The notes under the pieces: model-generated
The model's database searches: none
Told to the model about the DNA's origin: nothing
Seen by the model: only the letters and a program-made list of their open reading frames with translations
Made by a program: the position numbers and the translations under genes
Source of the DNA: JAEWWD01 sp964440115
GTDB lineage: Bacteria > Bacillota > Clostridia > Christensenellales > CAG-138
Length of the DNA stretch: 64,000 nucleotides
Direction: 5' to 3'
Assembly (NCBI GenBank): GCA_964440115.1
Contig: CAYTPV010000007.1
Span: forward strand, 1-64,000
Shown here: positions 24,291 to 32,050 of the stretch, in pieces
How positions within the stretch are numbered: the stretch's first letter is position 1
How the letters are laid out: each line of letters begins with the position of its first letter

Positions 24291-24560
24291 ATGGTCACGA
24301 AACAAACGACGATTATCAACCAAACAGGGTTGCATGCCCGGCCAGCATCAGAGTTTGTGTCAACTGCAACCAAATTCAAATCCAAAATCACAGTTAAGCG
24401 CGCTGGTTCCGATAAGGAAGCCAATGCGAAGTCCATCGTGTTTGTCCTTTCCTTAGGGTTGACGAGGGGTACGGCGGTGGAAATATCCGCTTCCGGCGAG
24501 GATGAAGCGCAGGCGGTGGATACATTGGTTGCCCTTATAGAGTCGGGTTTTGGTGAATAA
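24291..24560 (+). CDS. ptsH: HPr phosphocarrier protein
   Basis: An 89-residue HPr. The active His15 lies in QTGLHARPAS and the regulatory serine Ser48 in NAKSI (Ser46 in the usual numbering). It can therefore both carry PEP-derived phosphate and be modified by HPr kinase for catabolite control. The ATG at 24291 follows gggagga. It is the last gene of the mtl unit and ends at a strong terminator. Contrast the second HPr at 26677-26934, which lacks the serine. Confidence 0.93.
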   Translation: MVTKQTTIINQTGLHARPASEFVSTATKFKSKITVKRAGSDKEANAKSIVFVLSLGLTRGTAVEISASGEDEAQAVDTLVALIESGFGE

Positions 24561-24583
24561 CCAAATCAGATAATGATTACAAA

Positions 24584-24610
24584 CAAAAGGCGGCGATTTG
24601 CCGCCTTTTG
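24584..24610 (+). terminator. Terminator of the mtl unit
   Basis: A perfect 11-bp stem, caaaaggcggc with its complement, and a five-base loop, with A and T runs built into the stem ends. Confidence 0.8.
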
Positions 24611-24614
24611 CCTG

Positions 24615-24751
24615 TCGAAAAAGTGGAGTATCCACTTTTTCGAGTTCACTGCGTAAGTTGTCGCTCGGTTTCCTGCTTACGCAGGAAAGCTGCCACGTCA
24701 ACTTACGCTCTAAGGTGTCATTTTGCACCGCACATGTCGCTGCAAAGTGAC
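24615..24751. repeat. Three-hairpin dispersed repeat, copy A
   Basis: About 137 bp, present again in inverted orientation at 26964-27101. It holds a 13-bp stem (tcgaaaaagtgga), a long stem gcgtaagttg/caacttacgc enclosing a tttcctgc-ttac-gcaggaaa hairpin, and a third stem gtcattttgca/tgcaaagtgac. The copies differ at about ten places. One pair of changes (gcgtaag to gcgcaag, with cttacgc to cttgcgc) keeps the long stem paired, so the fold itself seems to be conserved. Confidence 0.85.
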
Positions 24752-24819
24752 ATATTGAAAGCCTCATATTGAACAAAACGTTGCACGGCATCAATATATA
24801 TAGGTTTATAGATAAACTG

Positions 24820-24844
24820 AAAAGGCGGCATTTTGCCGCCTTTT
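24820..24844. terminator. Bidirectional terminator
   Basis: aaaaggcggc, atttt, gccgcctttt: a 10-bp stem 18 bases past the stop of the minus-strand Rieske gene. It is closely similar to the terminator at 24584-24610. Confidence 0.78.
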
Positions 24845-24862
24845 GTGTCGTAGTCCAGATCA

Positions 24863-25843
24863 TTATACTTGAGTGTTCTGCTGCAGCTCATTCCTTATTT
24901 TACGATACATAAGAATGGGGCCGTCCCCAGGCAGGAGCTTTTCATTCCCTTTAAAGGAAGATGCCTTGGGTCGCTGCGTAATCACAACGCGCCGGTCCTG
25001 ACGTTCAATGATATAGGCCATTATCCTGCTGAAAGAAGCGCTCAGCTTATTAATAAACCGAAGTCTGCTAACTTTGGAATAAACGAAAATATAAAGTATG
25101 GTGTTTTCATCATCCACAGGCGCGAAGAAAATCACCAGCTTATATTTGGGGGCGATATGATTGAGCCATACATTCGGGAAACGGAAAGTAAGAAAAGTAT
25201 GGCCGTTAATCGAGCATTCTCCCGCTTTCCTGGGTTTCTGGCCGTTATCTTTATCGTTTGCGGCGCTGGTGCGCAGCAGGCCGCTTGAGAACTCCACAGC
25301 GGGGCCGTTAACCAGCGTTTTATTGCCGCGGCCGATGGTGTTGTGATGTACAAATGGAAGATGGACGACATCCAACTGGTTTTCAATGCTTCGAGAATAA
25401 TGACTGTTCCAATGGTCGCTCATCATACTGCTGGAATAACCGTTATCCAGATACTCGTCAAAAAAGGGCAGCGGTTGGTGGATGTTCGGTTCGTTGTCGC
25501 CGTACCACATATAGATCATTTCGTGCTCTTCCCGGACTGCATGGCTTTTTACATGGTAGCGGGAAAGATCCTCCGTGGATGCTTTACCGTTTGCAGGGAT
25601 AAACCTGCAGCGGCCATCCGGAAGAAACTGAAGGCCGTGAAACGGGCATTGCAGGCAATCACCCACTATTTTGCCGCCGCTTAAAGCCGCGCCGCGGTGG
25701 GAACACATATCCTCAACACACCCAAGCTCGCCTGATTTGTTTCGAAACAATGCAAGCTGAACGCCAAGCCGTACAACGGATACGATTTTGCCCTTTTTAA
25801 CTGAACTGCATGGAAGTATTGCATACCATTGATTTTGAATCAT
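24863..25843 (-). CDS. Rieske-type oxygenase-like protein
   Basis: A 326-residue protein with an N-terminal Rieske [2Fe-2S] domain, the ligands being in CSHRGAALSGG and CPFHGLQF. A C-terminal domain of the ring-hydroxylating oxygenase type has a plausible mononuclear-iron site in ENQLDVVHLPFVHHNTIG. Members normally use O2 to hydroxylate or demethylate a substrate and need a reductase, none of which lies nearby. Finding it in an apparently strict anaerobe is odd; it might detoxify O2 or do a non-oxygen reaction (speculation). It lies 94 bases after the enzyme I fragment gene and may share its transcript. Confidence 0.82.
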   Translation of the reverse strand: MIQNQWYAILPCSSVKKGKIVSVVRLGVQLALFRNKSGELGCVEDMCSHRGAALSGGKIVGDCLQCPFHGLQFLPDGRCRFIPANGKASTEDLSRYHVKSHAVREEHEMIYMWYGDNEPNIHQPLPFFDEYLDNGYSSSMMSDHWNSHYSRSIENQLDVVHLPFVHHNTIGRGNKTLVNGPAVEFSSGLLRTSAANDKDNGQKPRKAGECSINGHTFLTFRFPNVWLNHIAPKYKLVIFFAPVDDENTILYIFVYSKVSRLRFINKLSASFSRIMAYIIERQDRRVVITQRPKASSFKGNEKLLPGDGPILMYRKIRNELQQNTQV

Positions 25844-25936
25844 AGTGACACCCCATTTTTGCTGATATGCATATATACTGCAAAAATCGGCGGCTCAAAC
25901 GAGATTGGTATTTCCGGTTTTATGCAAAGCTTTGGG

Positions 25937-26656
25937 TCAGGATTGATATTGAGTTAATGTTTCTGTATCCGGATCTGCAATGAGTATGCCTGTGGTACCG
26001 TCGACAATCACGGTGTGGCCTGCTAGATCAGCAAGATCGCTTCCAATTTCAAATACAGCGGGTATTCTAAGCGCCCGTGCAAATATGGCAGCATGGGAAG
26101 TTTGCGAGCCGCCCGTGCATATAATCCCCAGCACAGAGTCGTGCCTGAAGCTGGCAACCTGACTTGGGAAAAAATCTGCAGCGGCGTAAATGGCTGGAGT
26201 ATCGGATAAGGCGGGGGAGGATTGCCTGCCGGACAATATTCTGATCAGACGATCGGATATATCGAGTATATCGGCAGCCCGGGCTTTCATGTATTCATCG
26301 TCCATTTCGGAAAATATGGCGGCGATATTTGCTGAAGCCTGATCGATGGCGTATTCGGCGCACAACCGATCGTTTTGGATGACGGTCAGCACATTCTCCC
26401 GGAATTCATCGTCTTCAAGCATCATTTTGTGCACGCTGAACAAAGCAGCGTTTTCTTTGCCAAGCGGTTCGGTTGAATGAAGCTCCAATTCTTCGAGCTC
26501 CTTCATAGCCTGATCCACGGCATCTAAATAACGCTCCACTTCTGCATCGGGCGCAGTAATACTGCGCTTTAGTTCCGGTCTCTTACTGGGGATGAAAATG
26601 ACATGGCCTATGGCAATGCCGGGACTGGCCGGTTTGCCAGTAAATTTGTTCATCAT
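25937..26656 (-). CDS. Truncated PTS enzyme I (N-terminal half only)
   Basis: A 239-residue protein covering only the HPr-binding and phosphohistidine domains of enzyme I. GKPASPGIAIGHV opens it and His188 lies in TGGSQTSHAAIFAR, the site equivalent to His189 of E. coli EI. The PEP-binding barrel (about 330 residues) is absent with a clean stop, so it cannot take phosphate from PEP itself. The same truncated EI forms the third domain of E. coli DhaM. Here it is a separate gene next to a separate HPr, close to dhaM, dhaL and dhaK. aggaggtt precedes the start. Confidence 0.86.
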   Translation of the reverse strand: MMNKFTGKPASPGIAIGHVIFIPSKRPELKRSITAPDAEVERYLDAVDQAMKELEELELHSTEPLGKENAALFSVHKMMLEDDEFRENVLTVIQNDRLCAEYAIDQASANIAAIFSEMDDEYMKARAADILDISDRLIRILSGRQSSPALSDTPAIYAAADFFPSQVASFRHDSVLGIICTGGSQTSHAAIFARALRIPAVFEIGSDLADLAGHTVIVDGTTGILIADPDTETLTQYQS

Positions 26657-26676
26657 AACCTCCTCCCTGAGGCAGC

Positions 26677-26934
26677 TTAGATGTTCTTATCGAGGTATTC
26701 TGCCAATGCAATGTGCGCATCCTGTTCATCCGGGCCGCTGATGGATATGGCGAGCATGCTGCCGCCTTTTGTACCCAGTCCCATGACCTGAAAAAGCTTT
26801 TTTGCATTGGCTGATTTTGCACCGCTTTGAAGGGTAATATCCGAGGCGTATTGTGAAGCGAGCTTAACCAGCAGCCCTGCGGGGCGTGCGTGCAGTCCAA
26901 GTTCGTCTTTGATTTCGTGCTCAAAAGTAATCAT
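26677..26934 (-). CDS. HPr-like protein of the Dha system
   Basis: An 85-residue HPr with active His15 (DELGLHARPAG). The position of the regulatory Ser46 is lysine (ANAKKLFQ), so HPr kinase could not act on it. It lies 20 bases upstream of the truncated enzyme I, and is likely the HPr domain of a DhaM split into three genes. The ATG follows aggagcgcg. Confidence 0.86.
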   Translation of the reverse strand: MITFEHEIKDELGLHARPAGLLVKLASQYASDITLQSGAKSANAKKLFQVMGLGTKGGSMLAISISGPDEQDAHIALAEYLDKNI

Positions 26935-26963
26935 ACTTCGCGCTCCTGTTTAGCTTTCAATAC

Positions 26964-27101
26964 GTCATTTTGCAGCGACATGTGCGGTGCAAAATGACAC
27001 CTTAGAGCGCAAGTTGACGCGACAGCTTTCCTGCGTAAGCAGGAACCGAGCGGCAACTTGCGCGGTGAACTTCGAAAAAGTGGATACTTCCACTTTTTCG
27101 A
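26964..27101. repeat. Three-hairpin dispersed repeat, copy B (inverted)
   Basis: The inverted partner of the element at 24615-24751, about 93 percent alike by eye. It separates the HPr gene from dhaM. Together the two copies bracket the HPr, truncated EI and Rieske genes. Confidence 0.85.
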
Positions 27102-27105
27102 TACA

Positions 27106-27132
27106 GCGGCCCTGCCCTTAAGGCAGGGCCGC
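27106..27132. terminator. GC-rich stem after dhaM
   Basis: A perfect 11-bp stem gcggccctgcc with its complement and a five-base loop, but no T-run. A 14-bp palindrome gaccgtatacggtc follows at 27137-27150. It probably marks the end, or a processing point, of the dhaKLM message. Confidence 0.6.
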
Positions 27133-27166
27133 GCGAGACCGTATACGGTCAGCCTTTGGTATTGAG

Positions 27167-27550
27167 TTACTTATCTAAATTGAATTCCTCCAACTGGGAT
27201 AAAATTTCATCCAATCCCGCTCCTCCGGCGATAGAGACTGCGGCCAATACGCTGCCCTCCACCAGAGCGGCAGCAGAAACGTGAATTCTATGCTGGCTTT
27301 TTTCTTCCATTGCATCGATTGCGGTTTCGACTGTCAGCACGGAAGAACCCATATCAGCCAGAACGATGACATCGCCTTGATTCACAGCGGCAGTCAGCGC
27401 TTCAACAATGCTGTCATAGTCCGATCCCAGCGTGCCCGCTTTGCTGCCGCCAATCGCATAGATATTGGCGCCTCCGCTGACTTCGCCAGCCAGTTCTTTC
27501 ACGCCTTCCGCTATTTTTTTGCTGTGGGATACGATCACCAGCGAAACCAT
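27167..27550 (-). CDS. dhaM: Dihydroxyacetone kinase phosphotransfer subunit
   Basis: A 127-residue EIIA-mannose-fold protein. The N terminus MVSLVIVSHSKKIAEG carries the phosphohistidine His9. Later LADMGSSVLTVETAI and SAAALVEGSVLAAVSIAGG match DhaM. It transfers phosphate from HPr to the ADP bound on DhaL. Unlike the three-domain DhaM of E. coli it has only the EIIA part, the usual Gram-positive form. It starts four bases after dhaL stops. Confidence 0.9.
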   Translation of the reverse strand: MVSLVIVSHSKKIAEGVKELAGEVSGGANIYAIGGSKAGTLGSDYDSIVEALTAAVNQGDVIVLADMGSSVLTVETAIDAMEEKSQHRIHVSAAALVEGSVLAAVSIAGGAGLDEILSQLEEFNLDK

Positions 27551-27554
27551 GTAC

Positions 27555-28190
27555 TCATGCCCCCTTTACACTGGCGGCAAGGGTTTCGATCATCAGGCAG
27601 CTCGACATCGCGCCGGGGTCAATGTGCCCGATACTGCGTTCGCCCAAATAGGAGGCGCGGCCCTTTGTGGCCAGAGTATCCTTCGTTTTTTCGGCACATT
27701 CCCTTGCGAGCTTTGCAGCCTTTTCCAAAGACGAGGCGACGGATACCAATGCGTCCGCGTCTGCTTGTATGGATTGCTGTACGGGGATGAGTACATCCAG
27801 CATTGTCTTTTCACCATAATTCGCTTTGCCGCGCATCTGCACGCCCTCAATGCCGGTTTTCAAGAACAGGGCAAGATCTGAAAGCGTCAATTCGGCTTTA
27901 CCCTTCGCAACGGCGGACCCTTTCAAAAACAGAGTGCCATACAGCGGGCCTGACGCGCCACCCACATTGGATATAAGAGCCATTGCGGTTGCCTTAAGCA
28001 ATGCCTCGGCATCCGCGCTTTCGTCCTGTGCTATTTTGGCTTTTGCCGCTTCAAAGCCACGCGCCATATTGTGGCCATGATCGCCATCCCCAATGGCTGC
28101 GTCCAGATCTGTCAGCTCCTGCTTATGCAGTTCGATTGTTGCGGCTATATCCAACAGAATGTGCCGAACCTCTTTCGATGTAATACTCAT
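27555..28190 (-). CDS. dhaL: Dihydroxyacetone kinase ADP-binding subunit
   Basis: A 211-residue DhaL. The Mg-ADP site aspartates are in TDLDAAIGDGDHGHNM; NVGGASGPLYGTLF is the glycine loop; and SYLGERSIGHIDPGA is near the end. Its bound ADP is phosphorylated by DhaM and then passes phosphate to dihydroxyacetone on DhaK. The ATG at 28188-28190 has ggaga upstream; an ATG seven codons earlier has no site. Confidence 0.92.
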   Translation of the reverse strand: MSITSKEVRHILLDIAATIELHKQELTDLDAAIGDGDHGHNMARGFEAAKAKIAQDESADAEALLKATAMALISNVGGASGPLYGTLFLKGSAVAKGKAELTLSDLALFLKTGIEGVQMRGKANYGEKTMLDVLIPVQQSIQADADALVSVASSLEKAAKLARECAEKTKDTLATKGRASYLGERSIGHIDPGAMSSCLMIETLAASVKGA

Positions 28191-28247
28191 GTCAGCATCT
28201 CCATTTTTCATTCCCCGTTTTTGGGTAAACAGTTAAGCGCCGATGAT

Positions 28248-29240
28248 TTATACTTTGTAGGCAATGGTGTTTGCCTTTGCATCATAATACGATTTCAATT
28301 CACCATCCAGCTTGAGTATGGTGACCGACGCGCCCGCCATCTCAATGGAGGTCATATAGTTGCCTACATTGGTATGGTAAATCTTTATGCCCTTACCGGT
28401 CAGGATTTCGTTCACCTTGCGGTTCATGATGAACAATTCCATCAAGGGCGTGCCGCCCAGACCATTGACCAGAACAGCGACCTCATCGCCGGATTTCAGC
28501 GGCATGTCTGAAAGTATTTTATCCACCAATTCCTCTGTAATTTCATCGGCGGAACGCATTTTTTCTTTGCGGATGCCCGGCTCGCCATGTATGCCCAACC
28601 CCATTTCCATTTCATCTTCATTGAGCGTAAAGTTGGGCTTCCCGGCCATGGGGACGGTGCAGGGCGTCAGTGCCATACCCATCGTGCGGATGTTGGCGAT
28701 TACTTTCTCACCGATCGCCTGTACTTCCTCAAGGCTCTTGCCTGCTTCAGCTGCTGCGCCCGCGATTTTGTGCAGCAGTACAGTGCCCGCAATGCCGCGG
28801 CGGCCGACTGTCCAGGTGCTGTTCATCACTGCTACGTCGTCGTTGATGACGACTTTTGCAACTTTGATACCTTCAGCTTCCGCCATTTCCATGGCCATTT
28901 CAAAGTTCATGACATCGCCGGTGTAGTTTTTGATTACAAGCAGCACGCCAGCGTCTGTTTGTACTGCCTTAATTGCCTCAAATACCTGATCGGGGGTGGG
29001 GGAGGTGAATACAGCACCGCACACGGCCGCATCAAGCATACCTTCTCCGACAAATCCGGCGTGAGCGGGTTCATGGCCGCTGCCGCCGCCGCTGACCAGA
29101 GCCACCTTTCCTTTCTTTTTGTTGCTGCGTACCATGACTTCCAGACCGTTCAGCCTCTTGAGATACTGGGGATAGGCCAGCGCCAGACCGTTCAGCATTT
29201 CTTCAACGACATTTTCAGGACTGTTGATAAGTTTTTTCAT
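28248..29240 (-). CDS. dhaK: Dihydroxyacetone kinase substrate-binding subunit
   Basis: A 330-residue DhaK. His218 in GLGIHGEPG forms the hemiaminal bond to dihydroxyacetone, and GGGSGHEPAHAGFVGEG is the conserved phosphate loop region. With DhaL and DhaM it makes dihydroxyacetone phosphate, using PEP through the PTS. It is first in its operon with aaaggag ahead and a near-consensus promoter at 29429-29457. The link to glycolysis (gap, fba) is metabolic. Confidence 0.94.
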   Translation of the reverse strand: MKKLINSPENVVEEMLNGLALAYPQYLKRLNGLEVMVRSNKKKGKVALVSGGGSGHEPAHAGFVGEGMLDAAVCGAVFTSPTPDQVFEAIKAVQTDAGVLLVIKNYTGDVMNFEMAMEMAEAEGIKVAKVVINDDVAVMNSTWTVGRRGIAGTVLLHKIAGAAAEAGKSLEEVQAIGEKVIANIRTMGMALTPCTVPMAGKPNFTLNEDEMEMGLGIHGEPGIRKEKMRSADEITEELVDKILSDMPLKSGDEVAVLVNGLGGTPLMELFIMNRKVNEILTGKGIKIYHTNVGNYMTSIEMAGASVTILKLDGELKSYYDAKANTIAYKV

Positions 29241-29428
29241 ACAGTTACTCCTTTCATTTTATGGGCCGTATGGTTATGCACACAGCAAGTGTAAAATCAA
29301 ATAAAAAAAGACCGCATCCAATATGCCCTATTTCAAGGCAAGTCAGATTGCGACTCTACACTCTCGTCAATCAAATATGCAATTAGATCATATTACAAGG
29401 TAATAATATGTGGTATATATTTGATTTC

Positions 29429-29457
29429 AGTATACATTGTGGAAATTTCCGTGTCAA
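29429..29457 (-). promoter_or_regulatory. Strong dhaKLM promoter with palindromes
   Basis: Minus-strand TTGACA, 17 bases, TATACT. The spacer holds the palindrome ggaaatttcc (29441-29450), and ttgcatatgcaa (29458-29469) abuts the -35. Either may be an operator. The leader to dhaK is about 185 bases. Confidence 0.72.
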
Positions 29458-29520
29458 TTGCATATGCAAATTTTACTAATATACCATTCACATAACCCAA
29501 AAACGATGCGGACATATAAA

Positions 29521-29562
29521 ATACCTCTTTCCCAAAGCTTTGCGCTTAAGAGAAAGAGGTAT
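29521..29562 (-). terminator. Ancestral gap terminator
   Basis: Arms atacctctttc and gaaagaggtat (11 bp) enclose a 20-base loop, then tttta on the minus strand. It lies 33 bases beyond the gap remnant stop, as the terminator of gap should before insertion of the island. A near copy occurs at 43900-43940. Confidence 0.7.
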
Positions 29563-29595
29563 AATTCGCTTTTTTACCAGATAATCCGGTTAAAC

Positions 29596-29693
29596 TTACT
29601 TCGCGTCGACCTTCGCCATGTGGACGATAAGGTCGAGGACCTTGTTGGAATAACCCCACTCGTTGTCATACCAGGCAACCAGCTTGACGAAAT
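29596..29693 (-). pseudogene. Remnant of gap 3' end (left attachment repeat)
   Basis: 98 bases identical to 44063-44160 except for one synonymous leucine-codon change. They encode the last 31 residues of GapA (from FVKLVAWYDNEWGYSNKV to the stop). Upstream sequence is unrelated, so the gene is cut there. This is one half of the direct repeat that brackets the island. Confidence 0.93.
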
Positions 29694-30140
29694 AAAAATG
29701 CCCGATTTTAGGCGCTTTCTCGCTCTCTCAATAAGCAGAGCTTCGTATTTTTTCACAAATAGTTATCATACCAGAACAATAACTAATTGCTTACTAAAAT
29801 AGAGTTTATCATACTTGAACATGAAAGTACATCACTAGTAAAACTTCCTTAGGTCTCATATAATTTCGATACATCTTAAGCATCATTTTAAAATCATCCA
29901 CAACATTATTAGGCGAAACAATCTATAAATCAGTACCGAATCGGAGTAGCCAAGCATAGAATTGCTGACTCAAAATAACGGGTCCCACAATTGCACAAAA
30001 CCTTTTTTCTCTGTTAACTAGGGTAGCCAGTAGGGAAGATGTTGCACTTAAAATTGCGCAAGAATAATTGAACAGACAATAATGTTTGGGACATAGCGGT
30101 TCGTTTTATTGCGTTAGTCAGCATATTAAATTAATTCCAC

Positions 30141-30191
30141 TGCCGGAAGTGGGACTCGAACCCACACGGTTCGCTACCAACGGATTTTGAG
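30141..30191 (-). pseudogene. tRNA-Leu 3' fragment
   Basis: Read on the minus strand it begins at the anticodon (ctcaaaatcc, anticodon CAA), continues through a long variable arm and a perfect T arm (gtggg, ttcgagt, cccac), and ends with ttccggca. The acceptor 5' half and D arm are missing, and no CCA follows. Such 3' halves are left by integrases that use tRNA genes. The rest of 29694-30810 has no intact gene. Confidence 0.78.
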
Positions 30192-30298
30192 AGGGTGAAA
30201 AGTGTTGGAATGGTTAGGAACGGTATGCATTGGAATGCCTTAAAATGGGGCGTTTTAGTCACCTTTGGAAAGCACCTACGATAGCTACTAAGCTATTT

Positions 30299-30331
30299 CG
30301 GTGGAACATTCGGTAGAACTCGCGGTAGAAC
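30299..30331. repeat. Three 12-bp iterons
   Basis: cggtggaac at 30299, cggtagaac at 30311 and cggtagaac at 30323, spaced exactly 12 bases. They lie about 110 bases from the tRNA-Leu fragment and may be arm-type recombinase sites or replication or excision iterons. Confidence 0.6.
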
Positions 30332-30420
30332 ATAACACGGCTTAGCATCCAGTATGCAATTATTACTATCGTTTTATTTTGGTGAGAGAAAGGCCGACGG
30401 GTCTTTAGATAAGAAACCAA

Positions 30421-30616
30421 CTAAAACGCCGATAAATTGTGGCGTTTTGCCGCTAGACTCTTATAGTATTGTCGCTTAGCAGCATCAAAGTGGGTTTTGG
30501 GAACCACATTACGTCGTCCAGTTATCACTTTTTGATAAATTTCATAGAGAGCCGGGTATTCGTATGATAACTTATTACAATAAAGGACAAAAGAATAAGA
30601 ACAATTACGAATTCAA
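30421..30616 (-). pseudogene. Open remnant without a start
   Basis: About 60 open codons with no start codon, ending at 30421. The peptide includes YEYPALYEIYQKVITGRR and KRQYYKSLAAKRHNLSAF. It looks like the tail of a lost gene that I do not recognise. A hairpin (aaaacgcc and ggcgtttt, 30423-30448) covers its stop. Confidence 0.3.
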
Positions 30617-30810
30617 AGTTATGTGGTGTAGAATCTATAACCAAGGGTGAGTTCAAGTGTTGTAATGAATGTGAATCTGAGTGGACTTCACTAAACGATG
30701 TTGCAGTTTAAAAACTAGCAACCCATGATAAGTTTGGGAATCGTAGCATAATAGGATGGGCTTTGGTCGGTTACATACACCTTCTTCCTCAATCCGCTAT
30801 TATATTTAGG

Positions 30811-31392
30811 TTATTCTATAACGCTACAGACTCTCCAGAATATTTTCCACATATCTTCCAACGTTTTGTCGTTAATACCTATTTTGTTAACAGCATTTTG
30901 CAGTATCCATTCTAATATGCCCATAACAAATACATAATACAAATTACTAAATATGGTAGCTTCAGTTATATCTATCCCTTTGCTTAAAAATAGGTCCATA
31001 ATAACAGAGTGTAATTGGCTGTTAAATCTAAGCATAACTTTACGCGATGCAATACTTAAATGGGCTTCTGAATTCACTATCATTAACTGTGTTCTTTTCA
31101 ATAAAAGTAACCGGTCTAATGGTGATTCCCTCACAAATGTTTTAACAATCGCAAATAACGCGATTTCCAAAGATGTGCCAATATTTCCTTTTACGGTTAT
31201 CTCAATTTCCTGAAGATATTTGTTCATTTCATTCTCTAATATGGTCAAATATAATTGATCTTTACTTTTAAAATAATTATATAGAGTAGCTTTAGTAAGG
31301 CCAACATCATCCGCTACGTTCTGTAAAGAACCGTTGTAACCCTCTGTGGCAAATAAATGTAACGCGGCATGATATATCTCTTGCTTTTTCAT
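30811..31392 (-). CDS. TetR-family regulator of the island
   Basis: A 193-residue TetR-type protein with an AcrR-like N-terminal helix-turn-helix (GSLQNVADDVGLTKATLYNY, then FKSKDQLYL). The ligand domain is not assignable. It is divergent from cheW, and an inverted repeat at 31402-31424 overlaps the start region of its own message, so it probably represses itself and perhaps the whole chemotaxis and c-di-GMP cargo. Confidence 0.87.
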   Translation of the reverse strand: MKKQEIYHAALHLFATEGYNGSLQNVADDVGLTKATLYNYFKSKDQLYLTILENEMNKYLQEIEITVKGNIGTSLEIALFAIVKTFVRESPLDRLLLLKRTQLMIVNSEAHLSIASRKVMLRFNSQLHSVIMDLFLSKGIDITEATIFSNLYYVFVMGILEWILQNAVNKIGINDKTLEDMWKIFWRVCSVIE

Positions 31393-31401
31393 TGTTCAAA
31401 T

Positions 31402-31424
31402 ATACTATAAAATACCAATAGTAT
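31402..31424. promoter_or_regulatory. Likely operator of the island TetR
   Basis: atactat, nine bases, atagtat: perfect seven-base arms. It lies 10 bases upstream of the TetR start. A TATAAT for cheW is at 31477-31482 with no good -35. Confidence 0.55.
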
Positions 31425-31521
31425 CAAGGATTTTTTGTCGAAGATTTTATTAAAGTTATACTCATATGTATCGAAATATAATACGACCAACTAGTTGATA
31501 GTAGTAAAAGGAGGGATCTAA

Positions 31522-32001
31522 ATGACAACAACTCTAGAAGTGCCCTTAGAGCAAGAGGACACTCAGCATGGACGGTACTTGACGTTTGCTCTCGATCAGG
31601 AGGAATTCGGTATTGAGATCCGGCATGTCACAGAGATTATTGGTCTGCAGCCAGTTGCAACATTACCTGAAGCTCCAGCGTATATTCGAGGCATTATTAA
31701 TCTGAGAGGTAAGATCATTCCTGTCATCGATATGCGTACTAAATTAAAAAAGAATGCAATTGAATATACAGATCGAACTTGCATTATTGTATTAAGTATT
31801 CAAGGATTGTCCTTTGGCCTTATAGTAGATAGGGTAGCAGAGGTAATGAAAATTGAAGACGATCAAATAGTACCACCTCCCAATATCCATACAGGCCTTC
31901 AAAACAGTTACCTCCAAGGTGTCGGAAAGGCAAATGGACACGTCAAACTGCTGCTAGATTGTGAAAGACTTTTTTCAGAGGAAGAGACACTAGTATCTTA
32001 A
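31522..32001 (+). CDS. cheW: CheW coupling protein
   Basis: A 159-residue CheW: LTFALDQEEFGIEIRHVTEI, the IRGIINLRGKIIPVIDMR core and LIVDRVAEVMKI. It bridges chemoreceptors and the CheA kinase. aaggaggg precedes the ATG. The receptor gene follows after 49 bases on the same strand. No cheA, cheY, cheB or cheR is on the island, so it must work with chromosomal partners. Confidence 0.93.
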   Translation: MTTTLEVPLEQEDTQHGRYLTFALDQEEFGIEIRHVTEIIGLQPVATLPEAPAYIRGIINLRGKIIPVIDMRTKLKKNAIEYTDRTCIIVLSIQGLSFGLIVDRVAEVMKIEDDQIVPPPNIHTGLQNSYLQGVGKANGHVKLLLDCERLFSEEETLVS

Positions 32002-32050
32002 AGACTGTATATATAAATCACATTAATAATCAAATGAGGTTGTACAAATC

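Noticed and set aside
30141..30191. Functional tRNA-Leu gene
   Set aside because: Only the part from the anticodon to the 3' end is present; acceptor 5' strand and D arm are absent.
31454..31482. Flagellar sigma-28 promoter ahead of cheW
   Set aside because: Neither TAAA nor GCCGATAA-like elements are found; only a TATAAT without a good -35.
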